Below, one piece after another: positions 1 through 10,531 of a stretch of 34,316 nt of DNA. This DNA comes from Folioceros fuciformis (Eukaryota; Anthocerotophyta; Anthocerotopsida; Anthocerotales), in contig JBNGIO010003618.1 in the NCBI GenBank assembly GCA_049999805.1, positions 1-34,316 on the forward strand. Reading direction: 5' to 3'. The notes beneath the pieces were generated by a model. That model was not told the origin of the DNA. It saw only the letters and a program-made list of their open reading frames with translations, and did not search any database. A program made the position numbers and the translations under genes. Numbering within the stretch: position 1 is the first letter of the stretch; each line of letters opens with the position of its first letter.

Positions 1-78
1 CTGCTGCTGTGAGTTGTTTCAATCGGTGCTGCGCTTCGGCGGAGGGTAGAGTGTGTGGGTCGTACCACCTCCAAGAAC

Positions 79-96
79 ATGAGCGTTTGCTTCTGA
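79..96 (+). promoter_or_regulatory. Five-codon upstream ORF in the 5' leader of the TZF gene
   Basis: An ATG at 79 opens a short frame (MSVCF, then TGA) that closes 52 bases before the main ATG at 149. It is out of frame with the main protein. Short upstream ORFs in leaders commonly lower translation of the main frame. Whether this part is transcribed is inferred, since the transcription start is not visible. Confidence 0.4.
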
Positions 97-148
97 GATC
101 TCAGCTTTTCTTCGGGACCACGAAGAGCAGGAGAAGACGGGGTTCAAG

Positions 149-2161
149 ATGCCTGGAGTGATGTTAGACATAGGGGCGGACGAGCTGTCCTTCGCATCGG
201 ACGCCCCATCGCCCATTTACAATTCTTCCTCCCCGCTCTGCTCGCCGCTGCCGCTTTCCCACAGCCGCTCTCCGCACACCCTGCACTCACCGGGGGCGGT
301 GGCGGTGGCGGCGGCCGCTTCCAGGAGGTCCGCCAAGGATGTGTACCCGCAGCTGGCCGGCTCAACGTACGGCAGGAGCCAGAGCCTCATCAACACGGCC
401 GCCATCCCGCCGTCGTACAGCAGCGGCTGCTTCAGCCTCCCGTCCACTCCCGGAAAATTGAGCGACATGTCGATGCTGGACGGGTTGGAAGACGTGCAGT
501 GCGGCGACTCGGCTTCTTCGATGGACTCGGCGGTGCTTACGGGCCTTGACTCCTCTGTGCTCCAGGGGAGCAGCTTCATTCTGGACACGAGGGAGGTGAA
601 CAACCTCACCGGGAGGATGCCGCCCACATCGCCCACCGCCAGCCTGGAGAATGCACCCATTTTCGCTGCTTTGCAGAAGTTTCTGCTCAACAGCAACACC
701 AGCGAGGATGACGACTCTTGGGCGGCGGTGGATGTGTACGCTTGCGATGAATTCAGGATGTACGAGTTCAAGGTTCGACGGTGTATGAGAGGCAGGAGCC
801 ATGACTGGACGGAGTGCCCGTTTGCTCACCCGGGCGAGAAGGCACGCAGGCGCGATCCCCGCCGCTTTCACTACTCCGGAACTGCCTGCCCCGACTTCAG
901 GAAGGGCAGCTGCCGCAGGGGAGACGCCTGCGAGTTCGCTCATGGAGTGTTCGAGTGCTGGCTGCATCCCGCCCGTTATCGCACTCAGCCTTGCAAAGAC
1001 GGGAGGAGCTGTCGGCGGAGGGTTTGTTTCTTCGCGCACACCCAGGAGCAACTGCGCCTGCTTCCGGGGGCTGCCCAGGCCGCCAGCGTTGCAAGAAATG
1101 TGCTGAGCGGTAGCAGCGGGGCGGCCACTGCGCTCGCTGCTTGCCTGTCCCAGTCTGGTTCCTTCGACGGCGGCATTTCATTCGACGGCAGCAGCAGGTG
1201 CCTCGCCGCCGCGCACTCCTTCGACGGATCCGCCCAGTATGGCTTCTCCAGCGACTCTACTGGCCACTGTTGCAACACCTCCCAGGTGTCTTCACCGACT
1301 TCAACTCTTGTCGGGCACACCCTGTCCCCGCCGCCCTTGTCTCCCCCGCTCTCACCGTCCGCCTCTCCTATGTCCCCGCCTTCTCCCCACTGGCCGAACT
1401 CCCTGGTGCACGGCCTGTCCAATCTTGCCATGGCCCAAAACGCTCTGTCCCAGGCCGCTTCCTACTCCCAGCCGCTCTCTGATGTAGCCAGCCTCTCTCA
1501 GGCCCAGGCTTCCTTTGCTCGAGCGCACTCCAGCCAGCAGGCGATGGCCGCTGCGGTGGTAGCTGCTGCAGCTTCTCAAGGGATGGTGACTCCGGCGCAC
1601 CGCCGCCACTTGGATCGTCTCAACTCCATGCCTTCTCTGTCCATCCCGTCGGCAGCCGAGCACTACTCTCACAGGGGTGGATTGATGCAGTCCGTGTCCT
1701 CTCCCCTGTCTTCTCCCGGGAGCGGGTCTCCCCCGTCGCCAGGCCCGCACTCTCTGTCTCACTCCCACGGCCCTTCCAAGGAGATGTCTGATCTGATAGC
1801 TTCTTTTCAGCATCTGGAGATGCGGGGTGGTGGCGGCGGATTATCCCCTCTCTGGCTTCAGGCTCAATCAGCACAGGCTGCGCAGGTGGCATCGCCGGGA
1901 GCGCAGTATTCTTCGGGGCCGTCCCCTCTTCGCCGATGCTCTCAGAGCGTGCCTGTCACGCCCACTAAGCTCAGGTGGGATGGGAAGGAGCAGCAGCCGT
2001 GGGAGGTGCCCGACAATGAGGAAGAAGAGCAGCAGTCTGGAGTGATGCGCTCCAAGATGTACGGTAGCAGGATGAAGGAGAATAGGATGGATGTGGGGGA
2101 GTCACCTGATTTTGCATGGGTGAGCGAGCTGGTGAAGGAGGATTCGGAGCAGAGCTGGTAA
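149..2161 (+). CDS. RR-TZF (arginine-rich tandem CCCH zinc finger) protein, 670 aa, intronless
   Basis: This is a plant-specific tandem CCCH zinc-finger protein of the AtTZF/OsDOS type. The family binds RNA, locates to P-bodies and stress granules, and affects mRNA turnover in stress and hormone responses. The arginine-rich region holds a CX5HX4CX3H element (C212, H218, C223, H227). It is followed by CX7CX5CX3H (C247, C255, C261, H265), exactly 16 residues, then CX5CX4CX3H (C282, C288, C293, H297). This is the canonical family spacing. No ankyrin repeats precede the fingers. The C-terminal half is low complexity, with Ser-Pro-rich stretches near residues 395-425 and three SFDG repeats near 335-360. 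The end carries [12 protein letters not shown] (653-664), like the C-terminal motif of larger plant TZFs. The start is the first ATG of the frame, and family genes are often intronless. The family assignment is secure; the exact orthologue is not. Confidence 0.95.
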   Translation: MPGVMLDIGADELSFASDAPSPIYNSSSPLCSPLPLSHSRSPHTLHSPGAVAVAAAASRRSAKDVYPQLAGSTYGRSQSLINTAAIPPSYSSGCFSLPSTPGKLSDMSMLDGLEDVQCGDSASSMDSAVLTGLDSSVLQGSSFILDTREVNNLTGRMPPTSPTASLENAPIFAALQKFLLNSNTSEDDDSWAAVDVYACDEFRMYEFKVRRCMRGRSHDWTECPFAHPGEKARRRDPRRFHYSGTACPDFRKGSCRRGDACEFAHGVFECWLHPARYRTQPCKDGRSCRRRVCFFAHTQEQLRLLPGAAQAASVARNVLSGSSGAATALAACLSQSGSFDGGISFDGSSRCLAAAHSFDGSAQYGFSSDSTGHCCNTSQVSSPTSTLVGHTLSPPPLSPPLSPSASPMSPPSPHWPNSLVHGLSNLAMAQNALSQAASYSQPLSDVASLSQAQASFARAHSSQQAMAAAVVAAAASQGMVTPAHRRHLDRLNSMPSLSIPSAAEHYSHRGGLMQSVSSPLSSPGSGSPPSPGPHSLSHSHGPSKEMSDLIASFQHLEMRGGGGGLSPLWLQAQSAQAAQVASPGAQYSSGPSPLRRCSQSVPVTPTKLRWDGKEQQPWEVPDNEEEEQQSGVMRSKMYGSRMKENRMDVGESPDFAWVSELVKEDSEQSW

Positions 2162-3246
2162 TGGGTTCTGCTCCTGCCCTGGGAGGAAGGTGGTGGAAGG
2201 ATGGAGAGTTGGATCCCAGCGGGAGTGAGGCGAAAACCCTCCATTGGGGCTGGGATTGCTGATAATCCGACAGCAGGAAACTGTTTTGGGTGGTTGGCCA
2301 GTTTGTTGGAGGGTGGAATCATAGCTCGAGCGGCTCTTGAAGGGGGTTCGTGCAACGAGGACGAAGTTGTGGAATGTTCTCGAGTGCACACATGGTGATC
2401 GGAACCGGGCTCCTCAGCTGTGTTTGGTACAACCTTCCATGTTATTTTTTTTCTGAGGTAGTCCATCTATTCTTTTTTGAGCTCTGTCAATGGCAAGGGA
2501 GTGGCAGCTTGGAGGAGGTTAGCGGAAGGAAGCCTCCAATTTTTTCCCCTTTTCTTGTAAATGTCGGTGTGGTCAGTCAGTGGAACTGTTGATTGGGGCT
2601 TCGCCGAAAAGCATGGGAGTCAGCCTTGGTCCAGCTTCTATAGACTTTACTCTGTACAAAAAGCGGGTAGGTATGTCGACAGCAGCAATAACAACATTGT
2701 ACAATCCTGTGCAAATGGGTGATTAACTGGGCGGGTGGGAGGGGTTGAGATCTTTTGTTCCTTTTGACTCTTACTTTCATGTCACCTTGGGTAACGTCAT
2801 CGTGGTGCAAGGAATTGGCGGGTCTTATGGTGGCTGGTCTGGGGTCACTAGGGTTCCTGTGTAGGGGTTTAGTAGATTTATTAGCGGTGGCGGGCACTGC
2901 AATGCCTGCCCTGCCTCTACCCTTGCCCTGCCTGCCTACGATCTTGCCCTTTGACACTCCACCTCTCGACTGAACATCTGAATTATATAATTGCAATTTA
3001 TGCGTCCGATTCTTTTTTCCGTTTGTGCTATTCTGTCTAGCACTATTCTATGAAGTTCCTCAATTCTGGCTCTACTGTCAGGGTAGTTCGCTGTGGACAG
3101 GTCTGGGGTCTAACACATTTGAAGCAATGGCTTACTATTGAAGCTATGGGTTCAAAGGACCAATTGTTGGTTACATTTCATCAAAGTTAGGAAGAAAATG
3201 GGGATGAGGTTAGACGCCCTTCATCAGCCGGAAGGGAGGGTGGGGT
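2162..3246. other. 3' flank of the TZF gene, no further gene seen
   Basis: The sequence after the TZF stop is probably 3' UTR followed by spacer. It has T-rich runs (for example near 2440-2480 and 2540-2560) but no polyadenylation signal I would assign with confidence. Short open frames here resemble nothing I recognise. Confidence 0.5.
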
Positions 3247-3346
3247 NNNNNNNNNNNNNNNNNNNNNNNNNNNNNNNNNNNNNNNNNNNNNNNNNNNNNN
3301 NNNNNNNNNNNNNNNNNNNNNNNNNNNNNNNNNNNNNNNNNNNNNN
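3247..3346. other. Assembly gap of 100 N
   Basis: There are exactly 100 N, the conventional placeholder for a gap of unknown length between contigs. Both edges are purine/G-rich (GGGAGGGTGGGGT before, GGGTGGGGAAGAG after), a composition that often stops assembly. True distance and content across the gap are unknown, and any reading frame crossing it is an artefact. Confidence 0.98.
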
Positions 3347-4600
3347 GGGTGGGGAAGAGAAGGAGAAGTTGCACATTACCTGGAAATCCTGGGCCAGAAG
3401 AGGTCGATGAGAACTATGCTGGAGCGGGGGTGTAAGCTTTAGGCACTACACTTTCAAGTTTTGTTGTGTTTTCCTTCAGCCGGATTGAAAGCAGAGCAAT
3501 ATGCTTGTCTAGCTTTCCATCAATTTTCTGTAGCTAGCAGTTGCAGCTTCAATTTTCTCTGCCTAGTAGTTGCAGCTCAAGTCTCGCTTATGTCAACTTG
3601 CAGGAGATCTTGATGTTAGTCTCAGATTCTGTAAAGACTTTGATTCAAATTAAACACGATGTAAATTGTCCGACTTTTGAAGTTCGTAATGAAGGATTTA
3701 TTTTATTATGCCCTGGTTTCGTTAATTTATTTCCCGTGACTTGGTTGTTAGCTTTGCTTCGCCCTGAAGCAACTCTTTAGTCTTGGATTCGTGTCGTTCT
3801 TTCCTGCACCCTGCATGGTCGGTTATATGGGAGGTGTACCTGGCGTTACGTCAGGACGCTTTCGCTGCCTCTTGTGAAAATTTGTTATGCGACTTCTACT
3901 CATCCGGTGTCAGACGGTGAGACCGAGAGAAGGCGCACTGATGTGGCTTCATTTCGTAAAATCATTTGTTTAGTCTGTTTGTGTCCACATCTTCATGTCT
4001 CTGTTCGCGAGGGCTGGCATATGCCACGGAAGTCTGAATATCTAGATACACATGGAATTGCACTCTCCCGCTGTATGTGACAAATGATGACTTTGATAGC
4101 AAACAGTGGCAGCGAGAGTTGTCAGTCTCATTACTCCTGCCGAACGCGAGTTTTTGTCAGTTGTTTCTGCGTACCAACTGTGATGATGCTTCGTAGCAAA
4201 CGAGGCTCATCAGCAAGAACGAGAGCAGCAGTAACGCATGAGGTACTTGTGCAGGCCGGACCGTTGGAAGCAGCATCATTCAACAGTCCGCGCTATCTCT
4301 GCCATGCCACCTTCTCATACAGGCTCTATCATGCAAATGCTGATGAGCAGCCTGGTGTGTCAACAGCTCTTGTAGCTCCAACTCTTCCCCGCGGACTGCA
4401 GCCTTATCAAGGCCATTCAGAGCTTAGCAAGTCATTTAGGGATAGTTACAATGCTCATGTTTCGTTCAGCTCGTTTTGGGAAAAAAAAGCCTTCACCAAC
4501 CAACTGAATTAGACATAGTTCATGTGTGCATGCTGCATTTTCTTGGGTGTTGTCTCCAGCTCTAATCAGCATAGATTGTCATCATGTATAAGTATAGTCT
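3347..4600. other. Spacer without a recognisable gene
   Basis: This stretch has mixed composition. The longest open frame is 142 codons (4084-4512, plus strand); it has no recognisable domain, a non-biased residue make-up and no splice-supported extension. I see no RNA gene or repeat. Confidence 0.4.
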
Positions 4601-5218
4601 AGTAGAGTGAGGTGCATATGCATAAAAGTACCTTAACTCTATTTTCTTTAATGAGTATAGGACATGATATATATTGAATGTAGTTCTTTTTTTTTACCAT
4701 GACTAATACTTTACTTAAAAATAGATTGAGAACCCACATCTACCTCAAACATAAGTAGACAAAATTTGTAGGGGCATGAAGCTTATAGGAAACTAGCAAA
4801 GCCAAGAGGTATTAGCTCCCATGAGTTCTCCGCCCATAACTATCCTACTACTCCCAAGATGTCATGATTAGAGATAACAAAGGGCCTAATAGATACCAAA
4901 GCCCATGATGCCGTGAGATCCACACTAGCAAGCCAACTTGTATATTACGTTGGTTGGTCTGTGCTCTTTGCAAAGTCATGCTAATGAGCTGTCCAAAGAA
5001 GGCCACAGTTGAGAAAGGAGGAGAAACTCAATCATGTGAATGTGATAAGCATTTTCACAATCAGTGACAAGTCTTGAAAAATGCTTGTCATTTTGCCCAT
5101 GGCCCAAGAGTTTGCGGGGAAAATGTGTCTGTCATGCTTAAAAGCATATTTGTGGACCTTCCTTGTCGTGCATCCCTTAGTCGTCTAGCTTGAAAGGTTG
5201 GGGATAGAATTTCTTGTG

Positions 5219-5320
5219 AGATCTATAGGCATTACGTCTACAACACATATTGGCTCCTCCATGCTAGCCAGATCAATAAGGATCATGTTTACAGCACATA
5301 TTGGCTCCTCCTTGATGAAA
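5219..5320. repeat. Two tandem copies of a 51-bp unit
   Basis: Copies 5219-5269 and 5270-5320 share the core CACATATTGGCTCCTCC and the flanking pattern, with scattered substitutions. The period of 51 is a multiple of three. The minus strand is open through both copies, giving a repeated EEPIC-V--M-IDL peptide. The repeat is clear; any coding role is doubtful because the open frame is short. Confidence 0.8.
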
Positions 5321-5789
5321 AAAGAGAAAGCTCTACTTGATACTTGGCTACATAGTGGATACGAACGCTCACTAATAAGAAAACAAAACACTCACTTGTC
5401 TTGAGAACATGACATATAAATGGCATCACATGTGTCGATTTGTTAGCCTCGAACATAACAACATGCCAAATGAGATCCAAAGTTGTTTATTAACCCTACC
5501 ACTACATGTGGAGAGGAAGAAAGCCAAACGATTGGCCAAGCCTTAACAGAATCTTATGGTTGTGGTAAAGGATGTTAGTGTATTGAAATGCCTTATTGCA
5601 TGACAGAGCTAAAAGATAAGATCTTGCATCTAAGAATATAAGCAATTCCTTGTTTGCCTTAAAGAAACAAAGAAAATGCCCCTTCTCAACCCTTTAGATG
5701 AATCATCAAGAGTACTAGCCTATGCATACTCACCATCTTGACCTAGAAGAGATACCTCCTGAGACCACCTTAACATGATTCCATCAACC

Positions 5790-6032
5790 TTGACTACCTT
5801 GACAAATTCTAGCCAAAATATTGTCCCACTAACTAAAAATGTGATAGGCGAGAAGTGACCAACCTTGACTACCTTGACAAACTCCAGCCAAAATATTTGT
5901 TCTATTAAAGAGCTAACTAAAAATATCACAAGCGAGAAGTGACCAGCCTTGACTACCTTGACAAACTCCAGCCAAAATATCTCTCCTATTAAAGAGCTAA
6001 CTAAAAACATTACAGGTGAGAAGTGACCTCCT
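5790..6032. repeat. Three tandem copies of an ~84-bp unit
   Basis: Units start at 5790, 5865 and 5949, each with TTGACTACCTTGACAAA at its head and GAGAAGTGACC near its end. Units two and three are about 84 bp. Unit one is 75 bp, shortened by nine bases in its middle. All lengths are multiples of three. The minus strand (5720-6010) stays open across the array and reads a repeated FWLEFVKVVK segment. Confidence 0.85.
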
Positions 6033-6546
6033 TACCCTTACAAGGACCGTCCTATCCTAGACAACATGAGACACCACTAAAGAGGAAGAAATAGAAAATC
6101 TCACCATCCTCATTCCAAGGGTTTGGTTTGGTGGGGCTAACATGAACATATAACTCCATAAAAGTATGCCATACAACTCCTTAGTTGAGACAAAGCACTT
6201 TATGTGTTAAATGCTCTTTTGTAATCTAGTGGACGAGGAAGGGGCTTACGAATCATTGATTTATGAAGGATAACGTACATATGTATCTACGAGTCCATAC
6301 GACCCGAAGCGATCCCTAAAAGGGCTCAACAATCCTTTAAATCCGGAAACAGCTTTTCATTCTGTGCCTTGACTCCATTAGGTCTACAGTGCTGGACTAG
6401 CAAGGGGTCTACAGGGTGTGGTCATGTGTTATATATTTGTGAAGTCCTGAGCAAAAGTCATCGTGCAAATTGTCTAGTGACAGTAGACGCTACTTGTGTC
6501 TTCGAGGGCGAGCGTCTTCTGCGGCTGTGCGCTTCCAGCCGGATCG

Positions 6547-6987
6547 ATGTCTACGGCGGTAATGCGGGCTGGGAAGGGCCAAAACGGCGCGCTTTCCAGA
6601 CCAGCGCTTGAAGGATCAGGACGCAAGGGATCGCAGATGCCCCAGGAGACCGTTCTTCGACAACGCCTGTGGTCATCGTTTCAGAGCTTTCCTCTGATAG
6701 CCACCATCAGCAAGTACATTTTCATCTACAACGTTACCTTTGGCTTGTACATGCTTGACTGGTGGGAGCGATACCTTTTCAGTATCCTTTTCCTCTTGTT
6801 GCTGTTTTTGTTTTTGGGTGGCAATCGCTGTCTGCTGGGCGATGTTACGGGCAGTAGCGGCTTGTTGGGCAATGTTAACTCGTACCAGATACTGTGGTGT
6901 TCTTCTTGTTGTTCACCATCAGCATCAAAGTCGTTCGAGTGGTTTTCCGTCAGTACTTGTGGTGAGCCAACCTTTAGGGTTCTCTAG
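6547..6987 (+). CDS. Plant-type small subunit of serine palmitoyltransferase (ssSPT-like); gene ends uncertain
   Basis: The frame contains YNVTFGLYMLDWWER at 6727-6771, followed by a hydrophobic segment rich in Leu and Phe. This is the signature of plant ssSPT, a protein of about 56 residues. It sits in the ER membrane and activates the LCB1/LCB2 heterodimer that condenses serine with palmitoyl-CoA in sphingolipid synthesis. The Met in the GLYML element matches the position that tunes acyl-CoA preference in animal ssSPTs. The ATG at 6547 is in frame. A plausible 126-bp intron (donor GTAATG at 6559, acceptor TTTCAG ending at 6684) would give MSTA joined to SFPLIATISKYIF. The frame then runs to a stop at 6985-6987, giving a tail much longer than in the family, so a donor after the membrane segment is likely. 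The core is well supported; start, introns and C-terminus are not. Confidence 0.65.
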   Translation: MSTAVMRAGKGQNGALSRPALEGSGRKGSQMPQETVLRQRLWSSFQSFPLIATISKYIFIYNVTFGLYMLDWWERYLFSILFLLLLFLFLGGNRCLLGDVTGSSGLLGNVNSYQILWCSSCCSPSASKSFEWFSVSTCGEPTFRVL

Positions 6988-9900
6988 GTGACGAAGCAAA
7001 TTGTCTGGTTCTGTCCGTCAATGCAGTAGGTTAGTGTGCAATGGCTCACCAGGCGCGTAGTTGAAGGGACAAAACTGCTTTGTCCTGTCGTAATTTGTTC
7101 GAATTTCCCGCTTGAAATTAGGTTGCTGGAAGCATTCGAGTTGGGGCGTCTTGCTTGGTGAGTCTCTATCTTGTCAACCCATTCTTTATATCGTGTGATA
7201 TGACTCTGGGTCTACTGAACGAGGAAGTACTTGCCCATCCAGAGCTTTGAAATCTTACTTTTTTCTGCAGGGTGCACCGTCATGCCATGAATGGAGCTGG
7301 CTGACAAGACAACGAGCGACTCTGTGCTCCATTGTGGGCGGTTACTGTGTGTGTGCCCTCTACAAAAGGCACCATAATTTATCAATCTTTGATTGGTCAA
7401 ACTTGAAGGTTACAAAGCCACTGATATCATCCTTGGGCTTGCTGACTCTCTTTTCCCGGCAACGTCTGAGACAGGCGTGAGGCTTGAGGGGTAGGTGCGG
7501 AACAGTTCTTGGGCCGAGCGTTGGAGAATCCCTGAATGTTGCAGTGTTCGTCACTGAGCACACTCGGAGGAATGAGCTGAACAGCACCAAGCAAACGTAA
7601 TAGTTCCACAGTCTCGAATTCTGTTACCATTATCCCTTAGTGCTACTTGATGTCTAGCCGCAGGTCTGATCCCTGGCTCTGGTTGCTTGTAAACTGTGGA
7701 GTTTCCTAGGCATGGAAATTGATAGTCAGCAGGTCTAACCCATGTTCGCGAGGGGTTTGTGGTCGTGCTACTTCGTTCTGGTGTTATCCCGTATTTGTAT
7801 TAGTTCTGTTGTCCTCCTGTGGGTAGTGGTTCTCATCAAATTGAGCGTGTCTGCGCTGCCCCACGCCCACAGTGTCGAGTCCTGCATTGCGCAGGAGCTG
7901 TGGCAAGAGATGAATAGTACTCTTCCAACATTTCCTCGCCTGTTGCCTTCAGGCTTACTGAAAAGCGGAACGACTTTCTTCCCAAAATGTTATGTGGTGT
8001 CGTTTCTTTGAATGCCGTCAATGTCGTCAATGCAGTAATTCAAACTACCTGAATAGGAATGGCAAGAGGAAATTATGTGCCTATGCCTTTGAGGTCTAGT
8101 GGCGAGTGGATTCACTTCATTTCGTCGCCTGATACTGTCCTTTGATGTGTGTCCACAGTCTCGAGTATTCCATCCGTGTGTGGGCATCCGTTCACTGACT
8201 TGCCGGAGCAGATGTTTTCCTTCCAGAACCATCTATTGAAATCGACACTGCTGTGATAGGTTGCGACTTTTCTGCTACGTAGTGTGTCCTTGCTATAGCT
8301 GAAGCAGAGGGAACTTCATGTTCTTCATGAAATTATTTGTGCGAGAAGACCTTTTCACTTCTTTCGCCCACTGTCTGCGAACAGATAACGGTTGCCCCGT
8401 TTCCGTCTTAAGAAAAGCTCTACCTAATCATTAAGCCAGGAGACAGTGGGCCTGATGCTTCCCGCAGGGACATTTTCTCAAGGTAGAAGTAACAAGTGAG
8501 CATCCACGGACAGCCTCTGAGAACGATGCTGTGAAGCCCTTCCACATGATCCAGACTCCCTCACGGACACCCTCGACAAGAAGGGGCCTGAAACGAGGGC
8601 AGTACTATGCAGAGCTTAGGTCCGCAACGCCATTACACTAGCAACTCAACTCATGCCAGGGGAATCTGAGAAGCAAAAAGCAAAGAGCTTTCGCCTAGGG
8701 CTTCAGCTCATCTCTGGCCGACGTGCGAAGGTCACTTGCAACGCGACAACGTTCCCTCTATGGTCCCCCTACATGTCAACGCCTACCTGGGAATCACTCC
8801 TAAGGGTGGAGTCCCTCTGGTGGTGCGGACGCTCGCTGTCACCGAAATTGGCGGCGGTGGGAACGAGGCGCAGTCAGACGGAAACAAAAGCAGATACCTG
8901 TTCTGAACAAATCGATCACGAAATCACACGGCACCACACGCCAGACTCAACCACATGAATGTAAGCTGTGGTTTTGAAAGAACCCAAACAGGGTCGTGCA
9001 AGAAGAACGAGGTAAGACCATTGCGCTCAAAGGTCGTCGCACATATGATACAGTTGGAGAAGTCTGCACCAGGCCTTGAGAATACATAAACCCTAATTCT
9101 CAAAACATCGGTATAGGTGACGATACTGCCGTGCGTCAAACAGGAATGAGGAATTACCATGTGTGTACGCAACCCTAGATGGGTGGGGCAGGCAAGCCTA
9201 ATGCGCGTAGACACGCTTGTCACGTCACCCTTTCCAGCAACGAGCGGTGACGCTCATATGCAGCAAGCCAGAGGAGTTCAGGGGACGAGCGACCTAGAAA
9301 CTTCTGACGGAGCAAAGCAGAAAACTCCTGGCTCCGCAGCAGGCCAAGTCTGCCAGGCTCGTTGCACACAAAAAGAAGAGATAGCGACATCAGAATCCTG
9401 AAGAGAGGTGTGGCGCGAATGTGTGGCTCGAGCTTGCCAGGCAGTTTGGTGCTGGACTTATTCCTTGCCTCAAGCATTCTGTATCCAAACCGCTTAGTTA
9501 ATCACCCTCGAGGCCAGCCCATCTGGAGATGGGGCAACATCCTCCAAGCAAAGAAAAGATCATACATATGAGGTGATGCAGTGAATCGCCCCAGCTCTGC
9601 CTGGATACGTTGCTTGTCCTACGACACGTGAAGCGTGTGCTTAAGGTTAGCCGCTGGTTGTGAGGTCTCTTGAATCAGAGGCATGTGATTAGACGCACGG
9701 ATTTTATGGTCTCCAGCCAGGGCATTTAGACTGTGAGCCACCCAATTCTACCCACCCTGAAATCGCGTACCGTAACCGGAGGCGGTGTTTCCTAATACGC
9801 ACTTTGTATTCGGCTTTGTATCCTATCCTCCTCGCTGGACAGGTTTTACCCGCCTGGCCGGACAACATGGAGGACTGCTAAACGTCCACGTGGCCGGATG

Positions 9901-10250
9901 GCACGCCGCTAACGCTCCATCCGGGGTGGGACCAGTGCAATGGGACCACAGCTGGGAGGCTACGCCTTGCGCTTACGGCTGTCCAGTCCTAGTCTTCCGC
10001 TACAGCGCAGCTTACAGAGGCCAATTGTGCCGCGCCAGGCCTCGAGAAACCGGGGGAAGGAACATCGCAGCAGCCGAACCCGGGTTGCGCTGGGCTCGGA
10101 TCTGATCTCATCTGACCTGAACAGGCACCGCAGGACGATGAGTGTTCCTCGTGCCCTGCAACCGACTCTGAAAGAAAGCACCTGCGTCCTCCAGCTTCTG
10201 TGCCGCACTTGACACATCCGGACGAGCTGGTTGGAAGGGAGAGGCAGTTA
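6988..10250. other. Long spacer with no recognisable gene
   Basis: About 3.3 kb in which I recognise no protein domain, tRNA or repeat family on either strand. Open frames stay near or below 100 codons and have no family signature. The left part may be 3' UTR or further exons of the ssSPT-like gene. A lone CACGTG lies at 9625-9630, too far from a known start to assign. A lowly conserved or non-coding transcript cannot be excluded. Confidence 0.4.
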
Positions 10251-10252
10251 TT

Positions 10253-10282
10253 GGGAAGGGAAGGGACGGGAAGGGAAGGGAG
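10253..10282. repeat. Pentanucleotide array (GGGAA), six units
   Basis: Six consecutive 5-base units follow GGGAA, with the third GGGAC and the last GGGAG. It lies about 250 bp before the prenyl synthase ATG, in its probable promoter or 5' leader. Purine-rich AGGAGG runs follow. Confidence 0.85.
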
Positions 10283-10531
10283 AGGAGGAGGTGGAGGGGA
10301 GGGATATCGGCATTGCAGGTGAGAAGGGGTGTTGGGCACTTTCTGTCAGGTCGTACAATGTGGCATGGTGTCGGACTGTCATGTGGTGGTGAGCTCGAAT
10401 TTGGGTGCGGAAATCGGATCATGGGTGGAATGCGTTTGCAGGATGTTGAGCTGAAGCGGTGCAGGTTCTGCTGTTGCGTGTAGAGCATTTTGTGAGCGGT
10501 TGGATTCGGTGTGGAAGTGGGCGTCAGCTGG

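Larger units (their letters stand above)
4601..6320. other. AT-rich block with tandem repeats, probable decayed repetitive DNA
   Basis: Composition changes visibly to AT-rich from about 4600 and returns to GC-richer sequence near 6320. No gene is recognisable. The block contains a two-copy 51-bp repeat and a three-copy repeat of about 84 bp, listed separately. It looks similar in texture to the block at 29200-32316. Both may be degraded transposon or satellite-derived sequence, but no terminal repeats or domains are visible to prove it. Confidence 0.45.

Noticed and set aside
3138-3410. Open frame running through the N gap
   Set aside because: The frame is open only because the 100 N cannot contain stops; unsupported on both sides.
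4084-4512. 142-codon plus-strand frame
   Set aside because: No recognisable domain, no splice-supported extension and ordinary spacer composition; kept only as a note in the spacer entry.
9625-9630. Lone CACGTG G-box
   Set aside because: It lies about 900 bp from the nearest gene start, with no neighbouring elements. One 6-base palindrome in 34 kb is expected by chance.
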